From NCBI RefSeq assembly GCF_041381155.1, contig NC_091145.1:40191882-40255881 (forward strand): 64,000 bases of DNA, read 5' to 3'. The translations under genes and the position numbers were made by a program. Each line of letters opens with the position of its first letter. Within the stretch, counting starts at the first letter, position 1. This DNA comes from Argopecten irradians. Lineage: Eukaryota; Mollusca; Bivalvia; Pectinida; Pectinidae. Of this stretch, positions 12,711-25,100 are shown piece after piece. The notes below the pieces were generated by a model. It searched no databases, was not told the DNA's origin, and saw only the letters and a program-made list of their open reading frames with translations.

Positions 12711-14434
12711 TTATTAGGTCATCTGACCGAAGGTCAGGATGACCTATTGTCATTGTGTTTTGTCCGTCGTCGTGCGCCGTGCGTCGTGCATAAGACTATT
12801 TATACAAAAGCCTACTCCTCCTTCATCCTTTGATGGATTTCATCCATATTAGGTTTGAAACATCATTGGGGAAGGGCAATCATATTTTATATAAATGAGC
12901 CTGGTCCGATCCCTAGGGGCTGAGGGGTGGGGCCCCAAAAGGGTAAATTTTCTTATTTTACGCTTTAGAATCCTACTCCTCCTTTATCCTTGGGATGATT
13001 TCATTCATATTTAGTGTGAAACATCATTGGGGAAGGGCAATTATATTTTATATAAATGAGCATGGTCCGACCCCTAGGGTCAGTGGGGCGGGGCCCCAAA
13101 AGGGCAAATTTTCTTAATTTTAGCTTTAAAATCCTACTCCTCCTTCATCCTTGGATGGATTTCATCCATATTTGGTGTAAAATATCATTTGGGAAGGACA
13201 ATCAAATTTTATATAAATGAGCCTGGTGCGACCCCTAGGGGCTGAGGGGTGGGGCCACAAAAGGGCAAATTTTCTTATTTTACGCTTTAAAATCCTACTC
13301 CTCCTTTATCCTTGGGATGATTTCATTCATATTTGGTGTGAAACATCATTGGGGAAGGGCAATTATATTTTATATAAATGAGCATGGTCCGACCCCTAGG
13401 GTCAGTGCGGCGGGGCCCCAAAAGGGCAAATTTTCTAATTTTAGCTTTAAAATCCTACTCCTCCTTCATCCTTGGATGGATTTCATCCATATTTAGTGTG
13501 AAACATCATTGGGGAAGGACAATCATATTTTATATATATGAGCCTGGTCTAACCCCTAGGGGCTGAGGGGTAGGGCCCCAAAAGGGCAAATTTTTTTAAT
13601 TCAAGCTTTAAAATCCTACTCCTCCTTCATCCTTGGATGAATTTCATCCATATTTGGTGTGAAACATCATTTGGGAAGGACAATATCATATTTTATATAA
13701 ATGAGTCTGGTCCGACCCCTAGGGGCTGAGGGGTGGGCCCCAAAAGGGCAAATTTTCTTAATTTTAGCTGGTCCACTTCCTGTTTTCAGGTTTCGGTCTC
13801 CGATCTCAATGAAAATTGGTCTATAGAGGTTATAATTGATGCCGAACAACATTCAAACATTTTCGTAAAGATTTTGGTATTCCAAGATGGCTTCTGGCCC
13901 ACTTCCTGTTTTAAGGCTTCAGTCTCTGGTCTCAATGAAAATTGATCTATAGGGGTTATAATTGATGCGGAACAACATGCAAACATTTTCGTAAATATTT
14001 TGGTATTCCAAGATGGCCGCTGGCCCACTTCCTGTGTTTGGGTTCAGTCTCCGATATCTCAATGAAAATTGGTCTATATGGGTTTTAATTGATTCAGAAG
14101 GGGGAACTTTAGGTGAGGACAATCATATTTTATAAAGGACTGAGCTAAGACCCATGGGGATAGTACGGCGGAGGTCCAAAATGGGAGCTTTGCTGAAATT
14201 TGGCTTTAAAATCTGACTCCTTATATTAATCCTTGAATGGGTTACAACCATATATGGATGAAGGGCTACCAAGTTTGTTCAACAAATGACATTTACCTAT
14301 TTCAGAAACTTACATATTCAACTAAGGAGTTTCTTGTATTGTTTATATTAATCGTTAACCAATACTTTATACTGTGGCTTTGTTGTATTGTGCTATGAGT
14401 CAGATGACCGTTAAGGCCCATGGGTCCTTGTTTA
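12711..14434. mobile_element. Composite dispersed element, 'ggcccatggg' family
   Basis: The left end (TTAGGTCATCTGACC) and right end (CAGATGACCGTTAAGGCCCA then TGGGTCCTTG) match, inverted, the ends of the 39.07-40.23 kb element. Inside are about six units of roughly 160 bp (key phrases 'cgacccctaggg', 'ggggccccaaaagggcaaatttt', 'cctactcctcc') from 12804 to 13740, then about three units of roughly 125 bp around 'cccacttcctg' to 14100. No transposase or reverse transcriptase frame is present. It is a non-autonomous repeat of unknown class. Confidence 0.75.
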
Positions 14435-15266
14435 TAACCCAATGTATTTTATATATTGTGATTTTTTAGAGATTATACTTTATCTTGCCTTAACAATGTT
14501 ATTGGAATATAAAAACAGATGAATAAAGTACATGAAATTACATAGCACTTGTTATGATTTTTTAAGTTATGCTTAATTATAATTCTTGGTATACCTTCTT
14601 GTTGTCATCTTAATGACAGAACATTTGGCAAAATTGATAGATACAATGTATTGTGTAAACATTATTAACAACACAAACTTTTGAATTTAGGGCTAACATC
14701 ATTGATTACAAACGTCAACATCGTAACATATAAATAGGACTAACTCATTGATTGTGAAGTATAAAACAGTATTGCATATTACATATAAAGTTTATACTAG
14801 TTTACCCTGTTCTTCATTTTCCATCTTACATATTGCAGAGTTATCTCCCTTGGGTTCTTTGTAGGTGAAGTAGTAACATCCAATACGTGTCATTTTAAAG
14901 TTGGTAAGGCCATACAAATTTTTTTTCGTCAATGTAACCCTAAACAGACATATTTTTTTTGGCCTAACTATGGTTGCTGTGGTTGCTAGACTAAATGGAC
15001 CGTGTATACACTAATGGATACACAATCAGACTTTACATAGCTGAATTAGAGCAAGATGTAAATATATGATGTGACATTTGTCTGTAAAAATAATATATAT
15101 GATGTGACACTCGCAAACATATCACATCACAATCGATACATTGTCATAGAGGAGATAGCACTGTAATATACCATGACAGAATAAATATTTTGATAGAGCT
15201 TACAAACGTATTTTGGCTCTCTATTCAAGAGTTAATAACAATAAATAATTAGTAACTAAAAATAAA
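14435..15266. other. Intergenic sequence, nothing recognised
   Basis: AT-rich sequence with no supported ORF, RNA gene or repeat. It separates the composite element from the segmental duplication. Confidence 0.5.
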
Positions 15267-15554
15267 TAACTTTATGGCATACACAATAATGAACTTTTGA
15301 CAAGAGATACAATAAATAATCTTAAAAGTAGATAGGACATATTGCAGTTACCACAATTGAGCTTTTGACAAATTACTTTATACATATGTATGTGATGAAG
15401 GGACATAAACTTGAGTTTTTGGAGTCTCTGTGATAATTATGGCAGAGAAGTAACACCAATGCTTTGTGGTGAGCGAACATAACATGTAAAGCATAACTAT
15501 TCTAAATCAGGAAATCGTTAAAAAATAAAAAGCTCCTTAAGTTAAATAAAGGTG

Positions 15555-15722
15555 AATGGGATTTATTCATATACCACATGATATCTGATAGCGTTTCTGC
15601 TGGACTAGTAAAATGACGTTAACGTGGGATATCATCCTTTGAAGTCATTCCATCACCAATAGAAGCAATAGTCCTGCACAAACATTATCAGGTATCATGT
15701 GGTATGTGAATAAGTCCCATTT
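15555..15722. mobile_element. Inverted-repeat element (MITE-like), copy 1
   Basis: Arms of about 34 bp, left containing ATACCACATGATATCTGAT and right containing ATCAGGTATCATGTGGTAT, flank about 95 bp of non-coding sequence. The repeat structure fits a non-autonomous DNA transposon. It was present before the segmental duplication because both copies carry it. Confidence 0.75.
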
Positions 15723-15857
15723 GACTAAAAGTATATGACATTTAAGCTCCAATCCTCTCGTGTATTGCTGTAGGAAAGTTTTTGGAAATTTGTGTCACAG
15801 TAGTGTGTCTACTCTAATCCTCTCTTTGGACGGTTCTTCTATTGGTCTAGGAAATTC

Positions 15858-17033
15858 TTGTAGTATTAAAAAATGTCACCAGTTTTTGTGGTGAAAAATG
15901 TCATCAGTTTTTAAGGAGAAAAATGTCATTAGTTTTTTTAGTGGAAGATATCATCAGTTTTTGTAGTGAAAGAAGTCATCAGTTTTTGTAGTGGAATATT
16001 TCATTATTTTTTAGTGGTGGAAGCTGTCATTAGGTTTTTTTTCGTGGAAGGTGTCATCAGTTTTTGTAGTGGAAGATGTCATCAGTTTCTGTAGTGGAAG
16101 GTGTCATCAGTTTTTGTGGTGAAAAATGTCATTAGTTTTTGTAGTGGAAGATATCATCAGTTTTTGTAGTGGAAGATGTCATCAGTTTCTGTAGTGGAAG
16201 GTGTCATCAGTTTTTGTGGTGAAAAATGTCATTAGTTTTTGTAGTGGAAGATGTCATCAGTTTCTGTAGAGGAAGATGTCATCAGTTCTTGTAGTGGAAG
16301 CTGTCATCAGTTTTTGTGGTGGAAAAGCTGTCATCAGTTTTTGTAGAGGAAGATGTCATCAGTTTTTGTAGAGGAAGATGTCATCAGTTTTTGTGGTGAA
16401 GATGTCATCAATTTTTAGTGGAAGTTCATCAGTTTTTGTGAGGAAGATGTCATCAGTTTTTGTAGAGGAAGATGTCATCAGTTTTTGTAGAGGAAGATGT
16501 CATCAGTTTTTGTAGAGGAAGATGTCATCAGTTTTTGTAGAGGAAGGTGTCATCAGTTTTTGTGGTGAAAAATGTCATTAATTTTTGTAGTGGAAGGTAT
16601 CATCAGTTTTTGTAGTGGAAGATGTCAGCAGTTTCTGTAGTGGAAGGTGTCATCAGTTTTTGTGGTGAAAAATGTCATTAGTTTTTGTAGTGGAAGATGT
16701 CATCAGTTTCTGTAGTGGAAGGTGTCATCAGTTTTTGTGGTGAAAAATGTCATTAGTTTTTGTAGTGGAAGCTGTCATCAGTTTCTGTAGAGGATGATGT
16801 CATCAGTTTCTGTAGAGGATGATGTCATCAGTTCTTGTAGTGGAAGCTGTCATCAGTTTTTGTAGTGGAAGATGTCATCAGTTTTTGTAGAGGAAGATGT
16901 TTTCTTTTTTGTGTAGTGGAAGATGTCATCAGTTTTTTTAGAGGAAGATGATGTCATCAGTTTTTGTAGAGGAAGATGTCATCAGTTTTTGTAGAGGAAA
17001 ATGTCATCAGTTTTTGTAGAGGATTGGAACTAA
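15858..17033. repeat. 25-bp minisatellite, copy 1
   Basis: Units such as GTCATCAGTTTTTGTAGAGG plus AAGAT repeat at exact 25-bp spacing, for example at 16449 and 16474, with variants 'gtggtgaaaaat' and 'gtagtggaagct'. A 25-bp period shifts frame each unit, so it cannot encode a simple repeat. The same repeat, older and mostly at 24 bp, continues at 18425-19190 into the coding tail of the minus-strand gene. Confidence 0.93.
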
Positions 17034-17339
17034 AAACATCGCTGCCCTTTATGGGCATACACAATAATGAACTTTTGACAAGAGATACAATAAATAATCT
17101 TAAAAGTAGATAGGACAATATTGCAGTTACCACAATTGAGCTTTTGACAAATTACTTTATACATATGTATGTGATGAAGGGACATAAAACTTGAGTTTTT
17201 GGAGTCTCTGTGATAATTATGTCAGAGAAGTAACACCAATACTTTGGGTTGTGGTGAGCGAACATAACATGTAAAGCATAACTATTCTAAATCAGGAAAT
17301 CGTTAAAAAATAAAAAGCTCCTTAAGTTAAATATAAGGG

Positions 17340-17515
17340 TGAATGGGATTTATTTCATATACCACATGATATCTGATAGCGTTTCTGGCTGGACTAGTAA
17401 AAATGACGTTAACGAGGGATATCATCCTTTGAAGTAATTCCATCACCAATAGAAGCTTATAGTCCTGCACAAACATTATCAGGTATCATGTGGTATGTGA
17501 ATAAGTCCCATTTGA
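17340..17515. mobile_element. Inverted-repeat element (MITE-like), copy 2
   Basis: This is the second copy of the 15555-15722 element, carried by the segmental duplication. Arms and interior are nearly identical, with a few single-base insertions. Confidence 0.75.
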
Positions 17516-17664
17516 CTAAAAGTATATGACACTTTAAGCTCCAATCCTCTCCGTGTATTGCTGTAGGAAAGTTTTTGGAAATTTGTGTCACAGTAGTGTG
17601 TCTACTCTAATCCTCTCTCTGGACGATTCTTCTATTGGTCTAGGAAATTCTTGTAGTATTAAAA

Positions 17665-18425
17665 AAAATGTCACCAGTTTTTGTGGTGAAAAATGTCATC
17701 AGTTTTTAAGGAGAAAAATGTCATTAGTTTTTTTAGTGGAAGATATCATCAGTTTTTGTAGTGAAAGAAGTCATCAGTTTTTGTAGTGGAATATTTCATT
17801 ATTTTTTAGTGGTGGAAGCTGTCATTAGGTTTTTTTTTTGTGGAAGTGTGGAAGGTGTCATCAGTTTTTGTAGTGGAAGATGTCATCAGTTTTGTAGTGG
17901 AAGGTGTCATCAGTTTTTGTGGTGAAAATGTCATTAGTTTTTGTTGTGGAAGATATCATCAGTTTTTTGTAGTGGAAGATGTCATCAGTTTCTGTAGTGG
18001 AAGGTGTCATCAGTTTTTGTGGTGAAAAATGTCATTAGTTTTTGTAGTGGAAGATGTCATCAGTTTCTGTAGAGGATGATGTCATCAGTTCTTGTAGTGG
18101 AGAGCTGTCATCAGTTTTTGAGGTGGAAGCTGTCTGTTATCAGTTTTTTGTAGAGGAAGATGTCATCAGTTTTTGTAGGGGAAGATGTTTCTTTTTTGTG
18201 TAGTGGAAGATGTCATCAGTTTTTTAGAGGGAAGATGTCATCAGTTTTTGTAGAGGAAGATGTCATCAGTTTTTGTAGAGGAAAATGTCATCAGTTTTTG
18301 TAGAGGAAGATGTCATCAGTTTTTTGTAGAGGAAAATGTGATCAGTTTTTGTGGTTGAAGATGTCATCAGTTTTTATAGAGGAAGATATGTCATCAGTTT
18401 TTGTGGCGGAAGATGTCTCTGTTTT
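17665..18425. repeat. 25-bp minisatellite, copy 2
   Basis: Same unit as 15858-17033, shorter and with more length variants. It grades at its right side into degenerate 24-27-bp units. Confidence 0.9.
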
Positions 18426-19188
18426 AATGGTGGAAGCTTCTTTGTTAATCGTGGAAGTTTTCTTGGTTTCAATGCAGGAAGCATGCTATGTTTTAGCGGA
18501 CTTCTATCTGGAGTGCTGGCATGTTATTTTCTGGTAATAATGGATCCTCCATTTGTTGCAGTGTAGGAATATTCCTCTTCAGTAGTACAGGTTTTCGTAG
18601 TATAGGAACTGTCTTCCTCTGTAGTGAAGTAACCTCCTTCCTTTGTAAGAAGGGGGCATCTTTCTCAGACAGACCCAGTGGAACATGACTCAGGTGCAAT
18701 GACAGAGGCACATTCCTTATTTCTAGTCCTGAACCATCTTTCTCTTGAGGTGCTGGAAGACTCCTCCTTTGTAGCACTGGAACATTCCCTTCTCCTCAAT
18801 GTTTGGAAATTCTTCGTTGTGGAGGTGGAACATCGCTGCCCCTTTAGCTGCAGAGGAAATAATTCTCCAATGTAATGTTTGGACATTCTCTTGTAGTTCA
18901 GAAAACATTGTTTTCCTGTACTATTCTGATCCATTTTTGACGTATTCCTCTTGTAGTTCAGAAACATTGTTTTCCTGTAACTCTGATCCATTTTGACGTA
19001 TTCCTCTTGTAGTTCAGAAACATTGTTTTCCTGTAAACTCTGATCCATTTATTGAACGTATTCCTCATGTAGTTCAGAAGCATGTTGTGATTCTGGAACA
19101 TAACTGTCTACTAGAATGTATCGCTCCTCCCTTGTAATACTGAATCAGCCTTGTTTTGTACTTGGAAGTTCTCCTCTGGTAAACTTGG
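18425..19188 (-). repeat. Degenerate 24-bp repeats beyond the stop codon
   Basis: Units resembling TTGTAGcactGGAACATTCC on the plus strand recur about every 24-27 bp. On the minus strand short open frames give octapeptide units such as LQRKEVTS, LQRKTVPI, NIPTLQQM and NMPALQIE. Within it, 18880-19060 has a higher-order unit of about 62 bp repeated about three to four times. The region lies just downstream of the RING1/IBR stop codon and resembles its coding tail. It may be 3' UTR or former coding sequence. Confidence 0.65.
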
Positions 19189-22100
19189 TTACACTTGGTT
19201 CCTGTAGCGGTATAGTCGTCTCTTGTGGCCTGGAGCATTATCCTCTATCAGACAGGAGTCCTTCTGTAGTCCTGAGATATCTCTTCTGTCTTTGTTGTTA
19301 ACATCCTTCACCTCTGGAGTATTCAGCCTTTTCTGTACAAGAGAATCTGTTTTTTGATGCACAAAAGAACCAGTTTCTAGCTTTACTGGAGAACAGGGGT
19401 TTTGCTTTGCAAGAGCATATGTTCTTCTCTGAGATGGCATGATCTTCCTTTTTAATTTTTGGCCTTTGCTTTTCTGCTGTGGAGGTACATTCCGCCCTTG
19501 CAATCCTGGAATAAAGACGGCTAAAAACTTGAGTGTGTCCTCGATGTTTGATTGTGATCGGAGCATCCTTAGCACATCTTTGTTATCTAGACGTTTTGGT
19601 TTTGGTTAAACATCTAAACAAAAATAAAGAAAAACCTTGTTATAAATCTACAAAATATAAAAACCCTTAGTCATACCGTAATATATAAGGTAACAATGTG
19701 CATCAGAGATAGCCAATGATAACAGCAATAGCAGGTTACTTTGTATGTCAGAAATAGCCAAGGATATACAGCAATAGCAGGTTACTTTGTATGTCAGAAA
19801 TAGCCAAGGATAATTAGCAATAGCAGGTTACTTTGTATGTCAGAAATAGCCAAGGATAATAGCAATAGAGCAGAATTATATCAAATGTTAATCTGATCCA
19901 ATCATATCTCCAACAGGCTTACACTATGAAGATCCTGTGGATATTGAGAGATTACCTTCGTCAATGTGCTGATACCGAAGTATAGCTGCTGTAGTAGAAG
20001 ACGGACTTTGAGAGGCTGTGTTTTCTTAGTGAGTTTGGACAATAATAAACACAAATACACTCCATTATAAAATGAACATCCTGGAGAAAATGTAGAATCA
20101 AGATTCCAACTTTTCTAGGCTGGAAGAATTCTTCGCATACCGATTCATCTTCTTCAGATTTCTCCGTGATCCAAATCTTTCTCTCTAAATTTGAAACAGA
20201 AAGGAGAAATGGTTTTCAAACAAGTGATACACCTGGAGAGGTTACATTTTTGTAATTTGTTTAGTACAGTATGATCAGTTAATGAATATAACTCTGAATT
20301 TTGGTTCATTTTTTCAATTCAATATCAACCTACCTTTAAGATGACTTTCTTCCAGAGACTGGATTTGATATTGTGAAGCTGTGTAGTCCAAGCACTTCTA
20401 TGTTCGTTACACAAAATCACCTTGTATTGTACAGTCGAGTGAAGGAGGTAGGAATTGTACTGGTCTATAGTCTGTAAAATAGGACAAAGGTATATTGTCT
20501 ACAACAAAGTGAAGGAGATAGGAGTTGTACTGGTCTATAGTCTGTAAAATAGGACAAAGGTATATTGTCTACAACAAAGTGAAGGAGATAGGAGTTGTAC
20601 TGGTCTATAGTCTGTAAAATAGGACAAAGGTATATTGTCTACAACAAAGTGAAGGAGATATAGGAGTTGTACTGGTCTATAGTCTGTAAAATAGGACAAA
20701 GGTATATTGTCTACAACAAAGTGAAGGAGATAGGAGTATGTACTGGTCTATAGTCTGTAAAATAGGACAAAGGTATATTGTCTACAACAAAGTGAAGGAG
20801 ATAGGAGGTGTATTGTCTATAGTCTGTAAAATAGAGAAAGGTATATTGTCTACAACAAAGTGAAGGAGATAGGAGTTGTACTGGTCTATAGTCTGTAAAA
20901 TAGGACAAAGGTATATTGTCTACAACAAAGTGAAGGAGATAGGAGTTGTACTGGTCTATAGTCTGTAAAATAGGACAAAGGTATATTGTCTACAACAAAG
21001 TGAAGGAGATAGGAGTTGTATTGGTCTATAGTCTGTAAAATAGGACAAAGGTATATTGTCTACAACAAAGTGAAGGAGATAGGAGTTGTACTGGTCTATA
21101 GTCTGTAAAATAGGACAAAGGTATATTGTCTACAACAAAGTGAAGGAGATAGGAGATGTACTGGTCTATAGTCTGTAAAATAGGACAAAGGTATATTGTC
21201 TACAACAAAGTGAAGGAGATAGGAGTTGTACTGGTCTATAGTCTGTAAAATAGGACAAAGGTATATTGTCTACAACAAAGTGAAGGAGATGGGAGTTGTA
21301 CTGGTCTATAGTCTGTAAAATAGGACAAAGGTATATTGTCTACAACAAAGTGAAGGAGATAGGAGATGTACTGGTCTATAGTCTGTAAAATAGGACAAAG
21401 GTATATTGTCTACAACAAAGTGAAGGAGATAGGAGTTGTACTGGTCTATAGTCTGTAAAATAGGACAAAGGTATATTGTCTACAACAAAGTGAAGGAGAT
21501 AGGAGATGTACTGGTCTATAGTCTGTAAAATAGGACAAAGGTATATTGTCTACAACAAAGTGAAGGAGATAGGAGTTGTACTGGTCTATAGTCTGTAAAA
21601 TAGAGAAAGGTATATTGTCTACAACAAAGTGAAGGAGATAGGAGATGTACTGGTCTATAGTCTGTAAAATAGGACAAAGGTATATTGTCTACAACAAAGT
21701 GAAGGAGATAGGAGATGTACTGGTCTATAGTCTGTAAAATAGGACAAAGGTATATTGTCTACAACAAAGTGAAGGAGATAGGAGTTGTACTGGTCTATAG
21801 TCTGTAAAATAGGACAAAGGTATATTGTCTACAACAAAGTGAAGGAGATAGGAGATGTACTGGTCTATAGTCTGTAAAATAGGACAAAGGTATATTGTCT
21901 ACAACAAAGTGAAGGAGATAGGAGATGTACTGGTCTATAGTCTGTAAAATAGGACAAAGGTATATTGTCTACAACAAAGTGAAGGAGATAGGAGATGTAC
22001 TTGTCTATAGTCTGTAAAATAGGAGAAAGGTATATTGTCTACAACAAAGTGAAGGAGGATAGGAATTGTACTGGTCTATAGTCTGTAAAATAGGACAAAG

Positions 22101-25100
22101 GTATATTGTCTACAACAAAGTGAAGGAGATAGGAGATGTACTGGTCTATAGTCTGTAAAATAGGACAAAGGTATATTGTCTACAACAAAGTGAAGGAGAT
22201 AGGAGGTGTATTGTCTATAGTCTGTAAAATAGAGAAAGGTATATTGTCTACAACAAAGTGAAGGAGATAGGAGATGTACTGGTCTATAGTCTGTAAAATA
22301 GGACAAAGGTATATTGTCTACAACAAAGTGAAGGAGATAGGAGTTGTACTGGTCTATAGTCTGTAAAATAGGACAAAGGTATATTGTCTACAACAAAGTG
22401 AAGGAGATAGGAGATGTACTGGTCTATAGTCTGTAAAATAGGACAAAGGTATATTGTCTACAACAAAGTGAAGGAGATAGGAGTTGTACTGGTCTATAGT
22501 CTGTAAAATAGGACAAAGGTATATTGTCTACAACAAAGTGAAGGAGATAGGAGATGTACTGGTCTATAGTCTGTAAAATAGGACAAAGGTATATTGTCTA
22601 CAACAAAGTGAAGGAGATAGGAGATGTACTGGTCTATAGTCTGTAAAATAGGACAAAGGTATATTGTCTACAACAAAGTGAAGGAGATAGGAGTTGTACT
22701 GGTCTATAGTCTGTAAAATAGGACAAAGGTATATTGTCTACAACAAAGTGAAGGAGATAGGAGATGTACTGGTCTATAGTCTGTAAAATAGGACAAAGGT
22801 ATATTGTCTACAACAAAGTGAAGGAGATAGGAGTTGTACTGGTCTATAGTCTGTAAAATAGGACAAAGGTATATTGTCTACAACAAAGTGAAGGAGATAG
22901 GAGTTGTATGGTCTATAGTCTGTAAAAATAGGACAAAGGTATATTGTCTACAACAAAGTGAAGGAGATAGGAGATGTACTGGTCTATAGTCTGTAAAATA
23001 GGACAAAGGTATATTGTCTACAACAAAGTGAAGGAGATAGGAGTTGTACTGGTCTATAGTCTGTAAAATAGACAAAGGTATATTGTCTACAACAAAGTGA
23101 AGGAGATAGGAGTTGTACTGGTCTATAGTCTGTAAAATAGGACAAAGGTATATTGTCTACAACAAAGTGAAGGAGATAGGAGTTGTACTGGTCTATAGTC
23201 TGTAAAATAGGACAAAGGTATATTGTCTACAACAAAGTGAAGGAGATAGGAGTTGTACTGGTCTATAGTCTGTAAAATAGGACAAAGGTATATTGTCTAC
23301 AACAAAGTGAAGGAGATAGGAGTTGTATTGTCTATAGTCTGTAAAATAGGACAAAGGTATATTGTCTACAACAAAGTGAAGGAGATAGGAGTTGTACTGG
23401 TCTATAGTCTGTAAAATAGGACAAAGGTATATTGTCTACAACAAAGTGAAGGAGATAGGAGTTGTACTGGTCTATAGTCTGTAAAATAGGACAAAGGTAT
23501 ATTGTCTACAACAAAGTGAAGGAGATAGGAGATGTACTGGTCTATAGTCTGTAAAATAGGACAAAGGTATATTGTCTACAACAAAGTGAAGGAGATAGGA
23601 GTTGTATTGTCTATAGTCTGTAAAATTGGACAAAGATATATTGTCCAATACAAAGTGAAGGAGATAGGAGAGTGTACTGGTCTATAGTCTGTAAAATAGG
23701 ACAAAGGTATATTGTCTACAACAAAGTGAAGGAGATAGGAGTTGTACTGGTCTATAGTCTGTAAAATAGGACAAAGGTATATTGTCTACAACAAAGTGAA
23801 GGAGATAGGAGATGTACTGGTCTATAGTCTGTAAAATAGGACAAAGGTATATTGTCTACAACAAAGTGAAGGAGATAGGAGATGTACTGGTCTATAGTCT
23901 GTAAAATAGGACAAAGGTATATTGTCTACAACAAAGTGAAGGAGATAGGAGTTGTATGGTCTATAGTCTGTAAAATAGGACAAAGGTATATTGTCTACAA
24001 CAAAGTGAAGGAGATAGGAGTTGTACTGGTCTATAGTCTGTAAAATAGGACAAAGGTATATTGTCTACAACAAAGTGAAGGAGATAGGAGTTGTACTGGT
24101 CTATAGTCTGTAAAATAGGACAAAGGTATATTGTCTACAACAAAGTGAAGGAGATAGGAGTTGTACTGGTCTATAGTCTGTAAAATAGGACAAAGGTATA
24201 TTGTCTACAACAAAGTGAAGGAGATAGGAGATGTACTGGTCTATAGTCTGTAAAATAGGACAAAGGTATATTGTCTACAACAAAGTGAAGGAGATAGGAG
24301 ATGTACTGGTCTATAGTCTGTAAAATAGGAGAAAGGTATATTGTCTACAACAAAGTGAAGGAGATAGGAGTTGTACTGGTCTATAGTCTGTAAAATAGGA
24401 CAAAGGTATATTGTCTACAACAAAGTGAAGGAGATAGGAGATTGTACTGGTCTATAGTCTGTAAAATAGGACAAAGGTATATTGTCTACAACAAAGTGAA
24501 GGAGATAGGAGTTGTACTGGTCTATAGTCTGTAAAATAGGACAAAGGTATATTGTCTACAACAAAGTGAAGGAGATAGGAGTTGTACTGGTCTATAGTCT
24601 GTAAAATAGGACAAAGGTATATTGTCTACAACAAAGTGAAGGAGATAGGAGTTGTACTGGTCTATAGTCTGTAAAATAGGACAAAGGTATATTGTCTACA
24701 ACAAAGTGAAGGAGATAGGAGTTGTACTGGTCTATAGTCTGTAAAATAGGACAAAGGTATATTGTCTACAACAAAGTGAAGGAGATAGAGAGTTGTACTG
24801 GTCTATAGTCTGTAAAATAGGACAAAGGTATATTGTCTACAACAAAGTGAAGGAGATAGGAGATGTACTGGTCTATAGTCTGTAAAATAGGACAAAGGTA
24901 TATTGTCTACAACAAAGTGAAGGAGATAGGAGTTGTACTGGTCTATAGTCTGTAAAATAGAGAAAGGTATATTGTCTACAACAAAGTGAAGGAGATAGGA
25001 GTTGTACTGGTCTATAGTCTGTAAAATAGGACAAAGGTATATTGTCTACAACAAAGTGAAGGAGATAGGAGTTGTACTGGTCTATAGTCTGTAAAATAGG

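Larger units (their letters stand above)
15267..18848. repeat. Tandem segmental duplication, about 1.8 kb per copy
   Basis: Copy 1 (about 15267-17046) and copy 2 (about 17047-18848) share near-identical unique sequence starting 'catacacaataatgaac', an inverted-repeat element and the 25-bp minisatellite. At the junction near 17035-17050 'acatcgctgccc' (otherwise found at about 18833) is fused to 'tttatgggcatac'. This indicates a head-to-tail duplication whose right breakpoint lay near 18848, with CTTTA microhomology. Copy 1 lacks sequence equivalent to about 18350-18830. Confidence 0.85.

Noticed and set aside
17553..19301. Plus-strand ORFs in the minisatellite region
   Set aside because: Repeat-derived or antisense to the real last exon of the RING1/IBR gene.
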